Assembly: GCF_001613065.1 (NCBI RefSeq)
Contig: NZ_BDBQ01000051.1
Span: 1-64,000, forward strand
DNA length: 64,000 nt
Direction of reading: 5' to 3'
Source of the DNA: Nocardia miyunensis NBRC 108239
GTDB taxonomy: Bacteria; Actinomycetota; Actinomycetes; Mycobacteriales; Mycobacteriaceae
The position numbers were made by a program, and so were the translations under genes. The notes beneath the pieces are model-generated. The model did not search any database and was not told the origin of the DNA. It saw only the letters and a program-made list of their open reading frames with translations. This document shows, piece by piece, positions 57,867 to 64,000 of the stretch; the first letter of the stretch is position 1; every line of letters begins with the position of its first letter.

Positions 57867-58886
57867 TCATGCCGGGCCCTTCTTCAATGTGCCGATACCG
57901 AGAGAGCCGTCCCCGGAGCTCGCGGCCACAGGTGCGCCCGCGGGTTCGGCGGCCGCGTCCGGGGGATCGGGCAGGTCGTCCAGGAATCCCGCGGGCGGGG
58001 TGAAGAACGAGGTCCCGGTGACCGCTGTGGAGAAATCCAGGATGCGGTCGTACGCGGCCTCGTCGCTGCCCAGGAACATCCGCTCGAGCATGCGCTCGGT
58101 GACGCTCGGCGTCGCGGCGTAGGCGACGTAGTACGTGCCGAATTCTCCTTCGCGCACACTGCCGAAGGGCATGTTCGCGCGCAGAATCTGACGTTGCGTA
58201 CCGTCCGGGTCGTACAGCGTATTGACCGCGACGTGCGAATTCGCCGGCTTGTCCGCGTCGGACAGCTCGTAGTCACCCAGCTTGGTCCGGCCGATCACCA
58301 GTTCCTGCTCGGACACCGGCAGCGCGTTCCAGGTCACCAGATCGTGCAGGTACTTCTGCACGATGACGTAACTGCCGCCCTCGAACACCGGATCCTCCTC
58401 GCCGATCAGCGCCGTCGAGGCCGCGAGCGCACCCTCCGGATTCTCCGTGCCGTCCACGAAACCGAGCAGATCGCGCTGTTCGAAATAGCGGAATCCGACC
58501 GTCTCGTCCACGATGGTGGCCGCACCGCGCAGCCGGTCGCCGATCACCATCGCCAATTCGAAGCAGGCGTCCTGGCCCTCGGCCTTGATGTGGAACAGCA
58601 GATCCCCTGGAGTGGCCGGAGCCGTGTGCGTTGGCCCCTCGTAGGCGGGGAATTCGTGCAGTTCGGCCGGGCGCGGGCCGGCGAACAGCCGATCCCAGGC
58701 CGCGGAACCGATACTGGTGATGCAGGCCAGATTCGCTCCGGGTAGACGGAAGCCGACCGAACGGCGCAGTCCCGACAGATCCGCCAGCAGATCGCGAACG
58801 GTATTCTCGCCGCCCTCGTCGATGGTGGCGACCAGGAACAGGGCGGCCGGGCTGAGCGGATCGAGGATCGGCTGCGACTCACTCAT
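57867..58886 (-). CDS. dyp: DyP-type heme peroxidase, encapsulin cargo
   Basis: From ATG 58,886 the product is 339 residues. It has the DyP motif GFVDGTENPEG (catalytic Asp), the proximal-His segment NSHVAVNTLYD and the distal Arg segment RQILRANMPFG. These peroxidases oxidise dyes and aromatic substrates with H2O2; encapsulated ones are linked to oxidative-stress protection. The C-terminus has a Pro/Ala-rich linker ending in DGSLGIGTLKKGPA, the family-1 encapsulation peptide that docks inside the shell. The frame extends 10 codons upstream, but a TACGCT box exactly 7 nt before ATG 58,886 suggests a leaderless start there. The family assignment and cargo role are secure. Confidence 0.95.
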   Translation of the reverse strand: MSESQPILDPLSPAALFLVATIDEGGENTVRDLLADLSGLRRSVGFRLPGANLACITSIGSAAWDRLFAGPRPAELHEFPAYEGPTHTAPATPGDLLFHIKAEGQDACFELAMVIGDRLRGAATIVDETVGFRYFEQRDLLGFVDGTENPEGALAASTALIGEEDPVFEGGSYVIVQKYLHDLVTWNALPVSEQELVIGRTKLGDYELSDADKPANSHVAVNTLYDPDGTQRQILRANMPFGSVREGEFGTYYVAYAATPSVTERMLERMFLGSDEAAYDRILDFSTAVTGTSFFTPPAGFLDDLPDPPDAAAEPAGAPVAASSGDGSLGIGTLKKGPA

Positions 58887-58893
58887 GATCGAC

Positions 58894-58899
58894 AGCGTA
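58894..58899 (-). promoter_or_regulatory. Candidate leaderless -10 box of dyp-enc
   Basis: On the minus strand TACGCT (TANNNT) ends 7 nt before ATG 58,886, which would put the transcript start at the A of the start codon. The MSESQ start has no Shine-Dalgarno sequence. This implies dyp-enc can be transcribed separately from the cupin gene. Confidence 0.5.
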
Positions 58900-58942
58900 C
58901 GGGGGCACACCGACAATCACGCGGAATGGGTCCGCGCACTCC

Positions 58943-59269
58943 CTATTTCGCGACCGTCAGCAGGAAGGCGACGTCCTCGACCGCGGACACGCTGTGCCGG
59001 GCGGTGGGGATGATCAGCAGATCACCCGGCGAGCCCTTCCACTCGTTGGCCCCGCTGAACAACGTGAGCGTGCCGGACAGCACCTGCAGGGTGGCCTCGC
59101 CGGGATTCTCGTGCTCGGCCAGGCTCTGCCCCGCGGTCAGCGCGATGACGGTCTGCCGCAGCGAATGGGTGTGGCCACCGCACAGGGTCTGGGAGCTGCG
59201 CCCACTGGTATTCGCCGCGGCCAGTTTGAGTTGCTGGCGGGCCACCGCGGTCAGCGATTTCTTGTCCAT
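58943..59269 (-). CDS. Small cupin-domain protein
   Basis: A 108-residue single-domain cupin: SLAEHENPGEATLQVLSGTL and SPGDLLIIPTARHSVSAVED are the two cupin motifs, with His and Glu ligands in the first and a His in the second. AAAGG lies 6 nt before the ATG. It is 56 bp upstream of dyp on the same strand and could be co-transcribed, although dyp also has its own promoter candidate. Similar small cupins are annotated as LuxR-type or stress-related, but nothing in the sequence fixes a function. Confidence 0.8.
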   Translation of the reverse strand: MDKKSLTAVARQQLKLAAANTSGRSSQTLCGGHTHSLRQTVIALTAGQSLAEHENPGEATLQVLSGTLTLFSGANEWKGSPGDLLIIPTARHSVSAVEDVAFLLTVAK

Positions 59270-59376
59270 GAACAGCCTTTCACGCCTGCGCCGTGCGAGT
59301 TGTCACGGGTTGAATAGTCGTGAGTATGCCGCAGGCGCCGGACGAGAACGTGCTGTTTCACATTGCAATTCGATGT

Positions 59377-59862
59377 TCAGCGTCTGGTGTAGTGCCGGAT
59401 GCGAAAGCGCAGACCGGTGGACGACTGCGCCCACGGACCGTCCTGCGCGATCCACTCCGGGCCGATGACCGGCGCGTAGGCGTCGCCGTCGATCTCCGCG
59501 TCCACCTCGGTGACCATCAGATCGGTCGCGTATTCCATTGCGGCACGGTAGATTTCGCTGCCGCCCATCACCCACAGCGGATCCGCTCCGGACGCGCGCA
59601 ACGCCTGTTCCAGCGAATCGGTGCGCTCGGCCCCGGCGGCGGACCAGTCCGGCTGCCGGGTGAGGACGATATTGCGGCGTCCGGGCAGCGGACGGAAACG
59701 TTCGGGCAGCGAATCCCAGGTGCGACGTCCCATCACCACCGGGTACCCGCCGGTGACCTTCCGAAAGTGGGCCATATCCTCCGGGATGTGCCAGGGAATC
59801 GTGTTGTCCCGGCCGATCACGCCGTTCCGCGACTGAGCCCAGATCAATCCGATCTGCGTCAT
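59377..59862 (-). CDS. folA: Dihydrofolate reductase
   Basis: A 161-residue enzyme of normal length. The N-terminus IGLIWAQSRNGVIGRDNTIP, then WHIPEDMAHFRKVT with the catalytic Asp, VVMGRRTWDSLP (NADPH binding) and VMGGSEIY are the DHFR motifs. It reduces dihydrofolate to tetrahydrofolate with NADPH, replacing folate oxidised by thymidylate synthase. Its ATG overlaps the thyA stop codon by 4 bp, so translation is coupled to the upstream gene. It is the target family of trimethoprim; no unusual substitution is evident by eye. Confidence 0.96.
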   Translation of the reverse strand: MTQIGLIWAQSRNGVIGRDNTIPWHIPEDMAHFRKVTGGYPVVMGRRTWDSLPERFRPLPGRRNIVLTRQPDWSAAGAERTDSLEQALRASGADPLWVMGGSEIYRAAMEYATDLMVTEVDAEIDGDAYAPVIGPEWIAQDGPWAQSSTGLRFRIRHYTRR

Positions 59863-60704
59863 ACCGCGACCGGCGCTTTGATCGCCGGGTGATGCCGGTA
59901 GCCGACCACTTCCACATCGGAGTACTCGTAGTCGAACAGCGAAGGCGCGGGGCGCAGATGCAACCGCGGGAACGGGTACGGCTCCCGCTCGAGCTGTTCG
60001 CGCACCTGCTCGACGTGGTTGTCGTAGATGTGGCAGTCCCCGCCGGTCCAGATGAACTCACCGGGCGCCAGTTCGGTCTGCTGGGCGACCATCAGGGTGA
60101 GCAGGGCATAACTGGCGATGTTGAACGGCACCCCCAGGAACAGATCCGCACTGCGCTGATACAGCTGGCAGGAGAGTTTGCCATCGGCGACGTAGAACTG
60201 GAACAGCGCGTGGCAGGGAGCCAACGCCATCCGGTCCAGATCGGCCACGTTCCACGCCGAGACGATCATTCGCCGCGAGTCCGGATTGGTGCGCAGGGTG
60301 TGCAGGACCTCGGAGATCTGGTCGATCTGCGAGCCGTCGGGCGTCGGCCAGGACCGCCACTGCACCCCGTAGACCGGACCCAGCTCACCCTTCCGATCGG
60401 CCCATTCGTCCCAGATGCTCACGCCGTGCTCGTGCAGCCACGCCACGTTGGAATCGCCGCGCAGGAACCACAGCAGTTCGTAAACGATCGATTTCAGATG
60501 CACTTTCTTCGTGGTGATCAGCGGAAATGTCGCCGACAGGTCGTACCGCAACTGATGACCGAACACACTGCGCGTCCCGGTCCCGGTCCGATCGGTTTTC
60601 GGCGTCCCCGTGCTGAGCACCAACCGCAGCAGATCCTCGTACTGCGTATCGGGAACGACGCCGGATGCCGTATCCGGCACCGTGACGAGCCGCGAGTCCT
60701 CCAT
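59859..60704 (-). CDS. thyA: Thymidylate synthase
   Basis: From ATG 60,704 the product is 281 residues. It contains TGTRSVFGHQLRYDLSATFP, the nucleophile segment ALAPCHALFQFYV, CQLYQRSADLFLGVPFNIAS and TGGDCHIYDNHVEQ, all canonical ThyA blocks. It methylates dUMP to dTMP using methylene-tetrahydrofolate. The frame is open as far as 61,352, but that extension has no ThyA similarity; the ATG at 60,704 has a leaderless promoter signature. About 20 residues before TQYEDLLRL are variable. It is followed by folA with an ATGA overlap, the common actinobacterial arrangement. Confidence 0.96.
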   Translation of the reverse strand: MEDSRLVTVPDTASGVVPDTQYEDLLRLVLSTGTPKTDRTGTGTRSVFGHQLRYDLSATFPLITTKKVHLKSIVYELLWFLRGDSNVAWLHEHGVSIWDEWADRKGELGPVYGVQWRSWPTPDGSQIDQISEVLHTLRTNPDSRRMIVSAWNVADLDRMALAPCHALFQFYVADGKLSCQLYQRSADLFLGVPFNIASYALLTLMVAQQTELAPGEFIWTGGDCHIYDNHVEQVREQLEREPYPFPRLHLRPAPSLFDYEYSDVEVVGYRHHPAIKAPVAV

Positions 60705-60711
60705 GACTGGA

Positions 60712-60717
60712 AGCTTA
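60712..60717 (-). promoter_or_regulatory. Candidate leaderless -10 box of thyA-folA
   Basis: TAAGCT on the minus strand ends exactly 7 nt before ATG 60,704. No ribosome-binding sequence lies between them. The -35 region is GC-rich and not recognisable. Confidence 0.5.
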
Positions 60718-60869
60718 CGCAGTTCGCGCGGGGTGCGTCCGCCGGGCGGTGCGCTGCCGCGAGGAGCGGACGGTGATGCCGCTGTGTTGCTTTCGGCAAT
60801 TCGGTCGCGGATGTCGGGGACGGTGTACCGGGAGGTTGCTGGTCGGGGTGGTTTGGCAAGCTTGCGGGT

Positions 60870-61619
60870 GTGCGGAAGCTTTATGTGATCGGGATCGGGG
60901 CAGGGGATCCGGAGCAGGTGACGGTGCAGGCTGTCGCGGCGATGCGGCGGGCCGAGGTGTTCTACGTCATCGGCAAGGGTGAGGCGAAACGGGAGCTGGT
61001 GGAGGTGCGGACCGCGATTCTGGCCGCGCATATGGATCGGGCGTACCGGGTCGTGGAGATCGCCGATCCGCCGCGCGAGCGGACCGTCGCGGACGGGGAG
61101 TATCGCGATGTCGTGCGGGATTGGCACGAGCGGCGCGCGGCGCTGCTGGGGGAGGCGTTCGCCGAACACGACGGTGTCGGGGCGATCTTGGTTTGGGGGG
61201 ATCCGTCGCTGTACGACAGCACGTTGCGGATGATCGAGCGGGTCGATGCCCGCACACCGCTGGATTACGAGGTGATTCCGGGGGTGACCAGCGCGCAGGC
61301 CCTGGCCGCGCGGCATCGGATCGTGCTGCACGAGATCGGCGAGCCGGTGCACATCACCACCGGTCGTCGGCTGCGCGAGGAGGGGTTACCGCCCGGTGTG
61401 CCCACGGTGGTCATGCTCGACGGCGAAACCTCGTTCGCCGGAATCCCCGGCGACGACGTGCAGATCTGGTGGGGCGCGTATCTCGGCATGCCCGACGAGG
61501 AACTCATCGCGGGTCCGCTGCGCGCGGTGGAATCACGAATCCTCCAGCGCCGCAACGAACTTCGCGAGGCGAAGGGGTGGATCATGGATATCTACCTGTT
61601 GCGCCGGGACGTCGGCTGA
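60870..61619 (+). CDS. cobF: Precorrin-6A synthase (deacetylating) CobF
   Basis: A 249-residue SAM-dependent methyltransferase starting with GTG (MRKLYVIGIGAGDPEQVTVQ, SAM loop GIGAGDP). The segments AEVFYVIGKGEAKRELVEVR, LVWGDPSLYDSTLRMIER, VIPGVTSAQALAARH and IWWGAYLGMPDEELI identify CobF, which methylates C-1 of precorrin-5 with loss of the acetyl group in the aerobic cobalamin pathway. It is divergent from thyA with a 165-bp gap. The GTG has only an imperfect -10-like CAAGCT (60,857-60,862) in the leaderless position. No cobalamin riboswitch consensus is visible upstream. Confidence 0.94.
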   Translation: MRKLYVIGIGAGDPEQVTVQAVAAMRRAEVFYVIGKGEAKRELVEVRTAILAAHMDRAYRVVEIADPPRERTVADGEYRDVVRDWHERRAALLGEAFAEHDGVGAILVWGDPSLYDSTLRMIERVDARTPLDYEVIPGVTSAQALAARHRIVLHEIGEPVHITTGRRLREEGLPPGVPTVVMLDGETSFAGIPGDDVQIWWGAYLGMPDEELIAGPLRAVESRILQRRNELREAKGWIMDIYLLRRDVG

Positions 61620-61722
61620 GCGACCTGATCCTCGTCACTCGTACGGAGGATCGGCGCTTCGGGCTGCCGAACTGGTCGCGCTTTCCAGCGCGGTGCCGGT
61701 GGGTGTGGAATTCGCGGGCCCT

Positions 61723-61747
61723 GGCCGATTCCGGTCGGAATCCGGCC
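61723..61747 (+). terminator. Possible hairpin terminator after cobF
   Basis: GGCCGATTCC and GGAATCCGGCC form a 10-bp stem with one bulged C and a GGTC loop. It lies about 105 nt after the cobF stop and 90 nt before the next gene. No T-run follows. It may be a terminator or only a structured spacer. Confidence 0.35.
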
Positions 61748-61826
61748 GACGGCGGTCAGCTCGGTGCATCGAGCAGGCCGGCGACGGTCGCGGGGATTTC
61801 GGGCCGGGTTTGTCGGTAGTCGCCGG

Positions 61827-61832
61827 TAGTGT
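61827..61832 (+). promoter_or_regulatory. Candidate leaderless -10 box of the DNA glycosylase gene
   Basis: TAGTGT (TANNNT) ends 6 nt before the GTG at 61,839, so transcription could start at the first base of the start codon. Confidence 0.4.
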
Positions 61833-61838
61833 GCAGGG

Positions 61839-62705
61839 GTGCCCGAATTACCGGAGATCGTGGCGCTCGAGCGGTTCCTGGCCGAGCATGCGGTGGGTGC
61901 GGTGGTGGGGCGGGTGGATGTCGCGGCGCTCAGTGTGCTCAAGACGTTCGATCCGCCGGTCACCGCACTGTCCGGCCGTGATGTCACCGGGGCGGGACAT
62001 TGGGGCAAGCATCTGGGGTTGAACTGCGGTGGGCTGTGGTTGATCACCCATCTGTCGCGGGGCGGGTGGCTGCGCTGGCTCGATGAGCCGGGTCGCACCC
62101 CGCCCAAACAGGGGAAGGGGCCGCTGGCGCTGCGGGTGCATCTGTTCACTCCCGAGGGGGCGACCCCGGCATTCGATCTGACCGAGGCGGGGACGAAGAA
62201 GCGCCTCGCCGTGTGGATCGTCGAGGACCCATGGACGGTGCCCGGTATCGCCCGCCTGGGCCCGGACGCGCTGGAGGTCACCGGCGAGCAGTTCGCGGCG
62301 CTGCTGCACGGCACGGCCCAGCGACTCAAGACCGTCCTGGCCGATCAGGCGGTGATCGCCGGAATCGGCAATGCCTATTCCGACGAGATCCTGCATGCGG
62401 CAAAGCTTTCCCCGTTCGCCACCGCCAACCGCCTGACCCCCGAGGAGGTCGAGCGGCTGTACGCGGCGATGCGCGAGATCCTCACCGACGCGATCGCTCG
62501 ATCGGTCGGCCAGGAGGCGGCGAAACTCAAGGGCGAGAAGCGATCCGGGCTGCGCGTGCATGCCCGCACCGGGCTGCCCTGTCCGGTCTGCGGTGACACC
62601 GTGCGCGAGGTCGTCTACGCGGACAAGTCGTTTCAGTACTGTCCGACGTGCCAGACCGGCGGCAAGATCCTCGCAGACCGGCGCATGTCGCGGTTGCTGA
62701 AGTGA
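61839..62705 (+). CDS. Fpg/Nei-family DNA glycosylase
   Basis: A 288-residue base-excision repair enzyme with GTG start. The mature N-terminus PELPEIVALE supplies the catalytic Pro and Glu, a Lys is placed in HWGKHLGL, the H2TH helix is seen in IAGIGNAYSDEILHAAKLSP, and the C-terminal zinc finger has four cysteines (CPVCGD and CPTCQT). The finger ends in ILADRRMSRLLK, so the DNA-contacting Arg is present though the tail is longer than in classical MutM. It removes oxidised purines or pyrimidines and cleaves the abasic site; which bases cannot be told, hence no symbol. It is convergent with the DUF1906 gene, stop codons 3 nt apart. Confidence 0.92.
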   Translation: MPELPEIVALERFLAEHAVGAVVGRVDVAALSVLKTFDPPVTALSGRDVTGAGHWGKHLGLNCGGLWLITHLSRGGWLRWLDEPGRTPPKQGKGPLALRVHLFTPEGATPAFDLTEAGTKKRLAVWIVEDPWTVPGIARLGPDALEVTGEQFAALLHGTAQRLKTVLADQAVIAGIGNAYSDEILHAAKLSPFATANRLTPEEVERLYAAMREILTDAIARSVGQEAAKLKGEKRSGLRVHARTGLPCPVCGDTVREVVYADKSFQYCPTCQTGGKILADRRMSRLLK

Positions 62706-62708
62706 GTC

Positions 62709-63557
62709 TCACGCTTTACTCGCGGGCGGCTGATATCCCGCAATGCCCAGGTGCGCACCGATCTCCGCGAGCGCGTCCACGATCGTGCGGCCGTTCAGCT
62801 GCGGCCATCCGGCGAATACGGCCGGAATCGCATCCCGGGTGCCCGCGCCGCCGATCTGATCGATGGTCAGATCCGTATGGTAGAGCAGCCATTTCAAGGC
62901 GTCACCGACGGAGACCTGATTTCCGTACGCGTCGGTGATGGTGTCGCTCAATTGCATATCTCCTCCTAAGCTCCACTGGCCGTAATCATCTTTCAGAGAT
63001 TGGTTGATATCGCATTCGACGCCATTGACGTAGGCGTATCCGAGCGAGACGTTCTGCAGGATATTGATGCGCGGATCCTGATTCCCGCCGCTCCACGCCT
63101 GGGTCTGCCAGGCCCAGGTGGCCACGCCTGCATCCAGTGCCCGCGAGACGGGCCAGTAGCCGCCGTAGATGCCCACGTTGTTCGTGCCGAGAATCGTTGC
63201 CGCACCTTGCAGATAGGCGTTGATCGGGGTCTGTTGTTCGGGTGTGGCGTCGAAGTCGGCGGAGAAATAGATGGGCCGGTCCGCGGATCCGCCGCAGGCG
63301 AGGACCTGATTCAGCCCTGCCTGGGCATCGGAGCGCCCGGCGTCATATCCCTCCAGCATCCTGTCGGCATAGGTCTCCCAGTTGGAGACGATGTCGATTC
63401 CGTGGGCGCGCAAGTCGTCCGCCTCGGCCGGGGTCAGTAGTTTTCCGGGTAGACCGGCGCCGCCCGAGGAGAGATAGCGGCAGACGAATCGATATCCGGC
63501 GGCCGCGATGGCCGCACCTCCGGGAATTCCTCCGGCATAATCCAGACCATTGGCCAT
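62709..63557 (-). CDS. DUF1906 glycoside-hydrolase-like protein
   Basis: A 282-residue protein starting MANGLDYAGGIPGGAAIAAA with RFVCRYLSSGG, PIYFSADFDATPEQ and NNVGIYGGYWPVSRAL, the TIM-barrel motifs of the DUF1906/Rv2525c-like family thought to act on cell-envelope glycans. No signal peptide or Tat motif is visible, so secretion would need another route. The last 80 residues (GDALKWLLYHTDLTIDQIGG, then GWPQLNGRTIVDALAEIGAHL) resemble the C-terminal region of actinophage endolysins, suggesting phage ancestry (inference). The start ATG is preceded by GGGGAGGAG at 5 nt. Activity is unproven. Confidence 0.83.
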   Translation of the reverse strand: MANGLDYAGGIPGGAAIAAAGYRFVCRYLSSGGAGLPGKLLTPAEADDLRAHGIDIVSNWETYADRMLEGYDAGRSDAQAGLNQVLACGGSADRPIYFSADFDATPEQQTPINAYLQGAATILGTNNVGIYGGYWPVSRALDAGVATWAWQTQAWSGGNQDPRINILQNVSLGYAYVNGVECDINQSLKDDYGQWSLGGDMQLSDTITDAYGNQVSVGDALKWLLYHTDLTIDQIGGAGTRDAIPAVFAGWPQLNGRTIVDALAEIGAHLGIAGYQPPASKA

Positions 63558-63561
63558 GGCG

Positions 63562-63569
63562 CTCCTCCC
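63562..63569 (-). promoter_or_regulatory. Strong Shine-Dalgarno of the DUF1906 gene
   Basis: On the minus strand GGGGAGGAG lies about 5 nt before ATG 63,557, one of the closest matches to the anti-SD sequence in this window, and it fixes this start codon. Boundaries are approximate by a base or two. Confidence 0.65.
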
Positions 63570-63629
63570 CGATCGAAGATGTGGCTGATTCGGCGACGGA
63601 TCGCCTCGAATGCCTTTCAGTCGTATGCA

Positions 63630-63731
63630 TTACGTGCTCGATGGCGCGGAATTCGGCGGTGGGCAGACCGAATCGAAGGCGCCCCTGGGGTGGCGGCAAC
63701 AACCGCACATCACGAAAGAACTGGTGTGCAT
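63630..63731 (-). CDS. Possible Cys-rich 33-residue upstream ORF
   Basis: ATG at 63,731 is preceded by GAGGAA about 5 nt upstream on the minus strand. The peptide begins MHTSSFVMCGCCRHPRG and ends after 33 codons, 72 nt before the DUF1906 start on the same strand. Four cysteines, three of them clustered as CGCC, recall the poly-cysteine upstream ORFs that attenuate genes in mycobacteria. The frame is open further upstream, so this start is chosen only because of the ribosome site. It may be spurious. Confidence 0.3.
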   Translation of the reverse strand: MHTSSFVMCGCCRHPRGAFDSVCPPPNSAPSST

Positions 63732-63764
63732 ACGAATTCCTCGCTCTTCCAGGGGAATCGAGAG

Positions 63765-63770
63765 ACAGTA
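63765..63770 (-). promoter_or_regulatory. Candidate -10 box upstream of the DUF1906 gene
   Basis: TACTGT (TANNNT) on the minus strand would start a transcript near 63,758 that includes the small ORF and continues into the DUF1906 gene. No clear -35 is seen at the right distance. Confidence 0.3.
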
Positions 63771-64000
63771 CGCGAACCGCCCCTTCAATCTTGGCAGAGT
63801 GCGGCGCAACGGGCAAGCAAATCCGCCCTGCGAATCGGGCGTCTCGGAGGAATTGGCCGAATCTACCACTGTCCCAGGGGGTGCGAGCCGACGCCTCGCG
63901 GTGTTGATCGCGTCTCGCCCGAGCTTGCGCCGTCGAAAAATCGGGCGTCCAGTCTGGGGAGATCCGGCAAAAGCATTGCGGTGCCGTGTATCCCGGTCCG

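Larger units (their letters stand above)
63558..64000. other. Upstream region of the DUF1906 gene, no established gene
   Basis: These 443 bases hold the ribosome site of the DUF1906 gene, a possible 33-residue upstream ORF (63,630-63,731) and its -10 candidate. Right of about 63,780 I see no convincing coding frame, tRNA or repeat; a gene beyond the edge may begin or end there. Confidence 0.5.

Noticed and set aside
60705..60869. Cobalamin riboswitch upstream of cobF (or of cobM, 830-1086)
   Set aside because: I could find no B12-box consensus or matching stem-loop pattern by eye in either region.
60705..61352. N-terminal extension of thyA to 61,352
   Set aside because: The added residues have no ThyA similarity, overlap cobF on the other strand, and a leaderless promoter supports the ATG at 60,704.
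52745..64000. MbtH-like protein, phosphopantetheinyl transferase or acyl-activating partner for the NRPS
   Set aside because: I looked for these products among the downstream genes and found none; they must be encoded elsewhere if needed.

Overview
The window is high-GC actinobacterial DNA: GTG and TTG starts are common, and several genes have a TANNNT box about 7 nt before the start codon (leaderless layout). The gene set (family-1 encapsulin with a DyP peroxidase, thyA-folA pair, DUF1906 protein, very large NRPS) fits a mycolic-acid actinomycete, most likely Nocardia with Rhodococcus second. The genus is inference.

Layout. Positions 1-1890 hold the 5' part of an Rpn-family nuclease gene (minus strand, running off the left edge) and a probably leaderless cobM. 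Positions 2288-52744 are one uninterrupted reading frame for a 16,818-residue non-ribosomal peptide synthetase (about 1.8 MDa). I read it as 14 complete C-A-T modules, two epimerase domains (after modules 6 and 11) and a terminal condensation domain followed by a degenerate, truncated adenylation domain; there is no thioesterase. The specificity residues give serine at modules 2, 4, 7 and 8 and threonine at module 5; I could not assign the other nine. The predicted product is a Ser/Thr-rich 14-residue peptide with two D residues, possibly N-acylated. A strong 14-bp hairpin follows the stop codon.

Positions 52745-53926 are a decay zone with a truncated Uma2-type nuclease and a truncated vanadium-haloperoxidase-like gene. 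A DHA2-type MFS exporter (53927-55789) is the only transporter in the window and the best candidate exporter of the peptide. No MbtH-like protein, acyl-activating enzyme, phosphopantetheinyl transferase or thioesterase is present, so these would act in trans.

Positions 55862-64000 look like ordinary chromosome: a Nudix hydrolase and a small membrane protein (apparent operon); a cupin, DyP peroxidase and encapsulin group, with a clear cargo-loading peptide on the peroxidase; folate/dTMP genes thyA-folA overlapping by 4 bp; cobF; an Fpg/Nei-type DNA glycosylase; and a DUF1906 glycoside-hydrolase-like protein preceded by a possible Cys-rich upstream ORF. Cobalamin genes cobM and cobF lie on either side of the NRPS block.

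The most unusual material is inside the NRPS: a terminal module with no carrier or release domain, an apparent excised epimerase at the T14/C15 joint, an adenylation-subdomain swap between modules 10 and 12, and a 51-nt insert carried by two serine modules.
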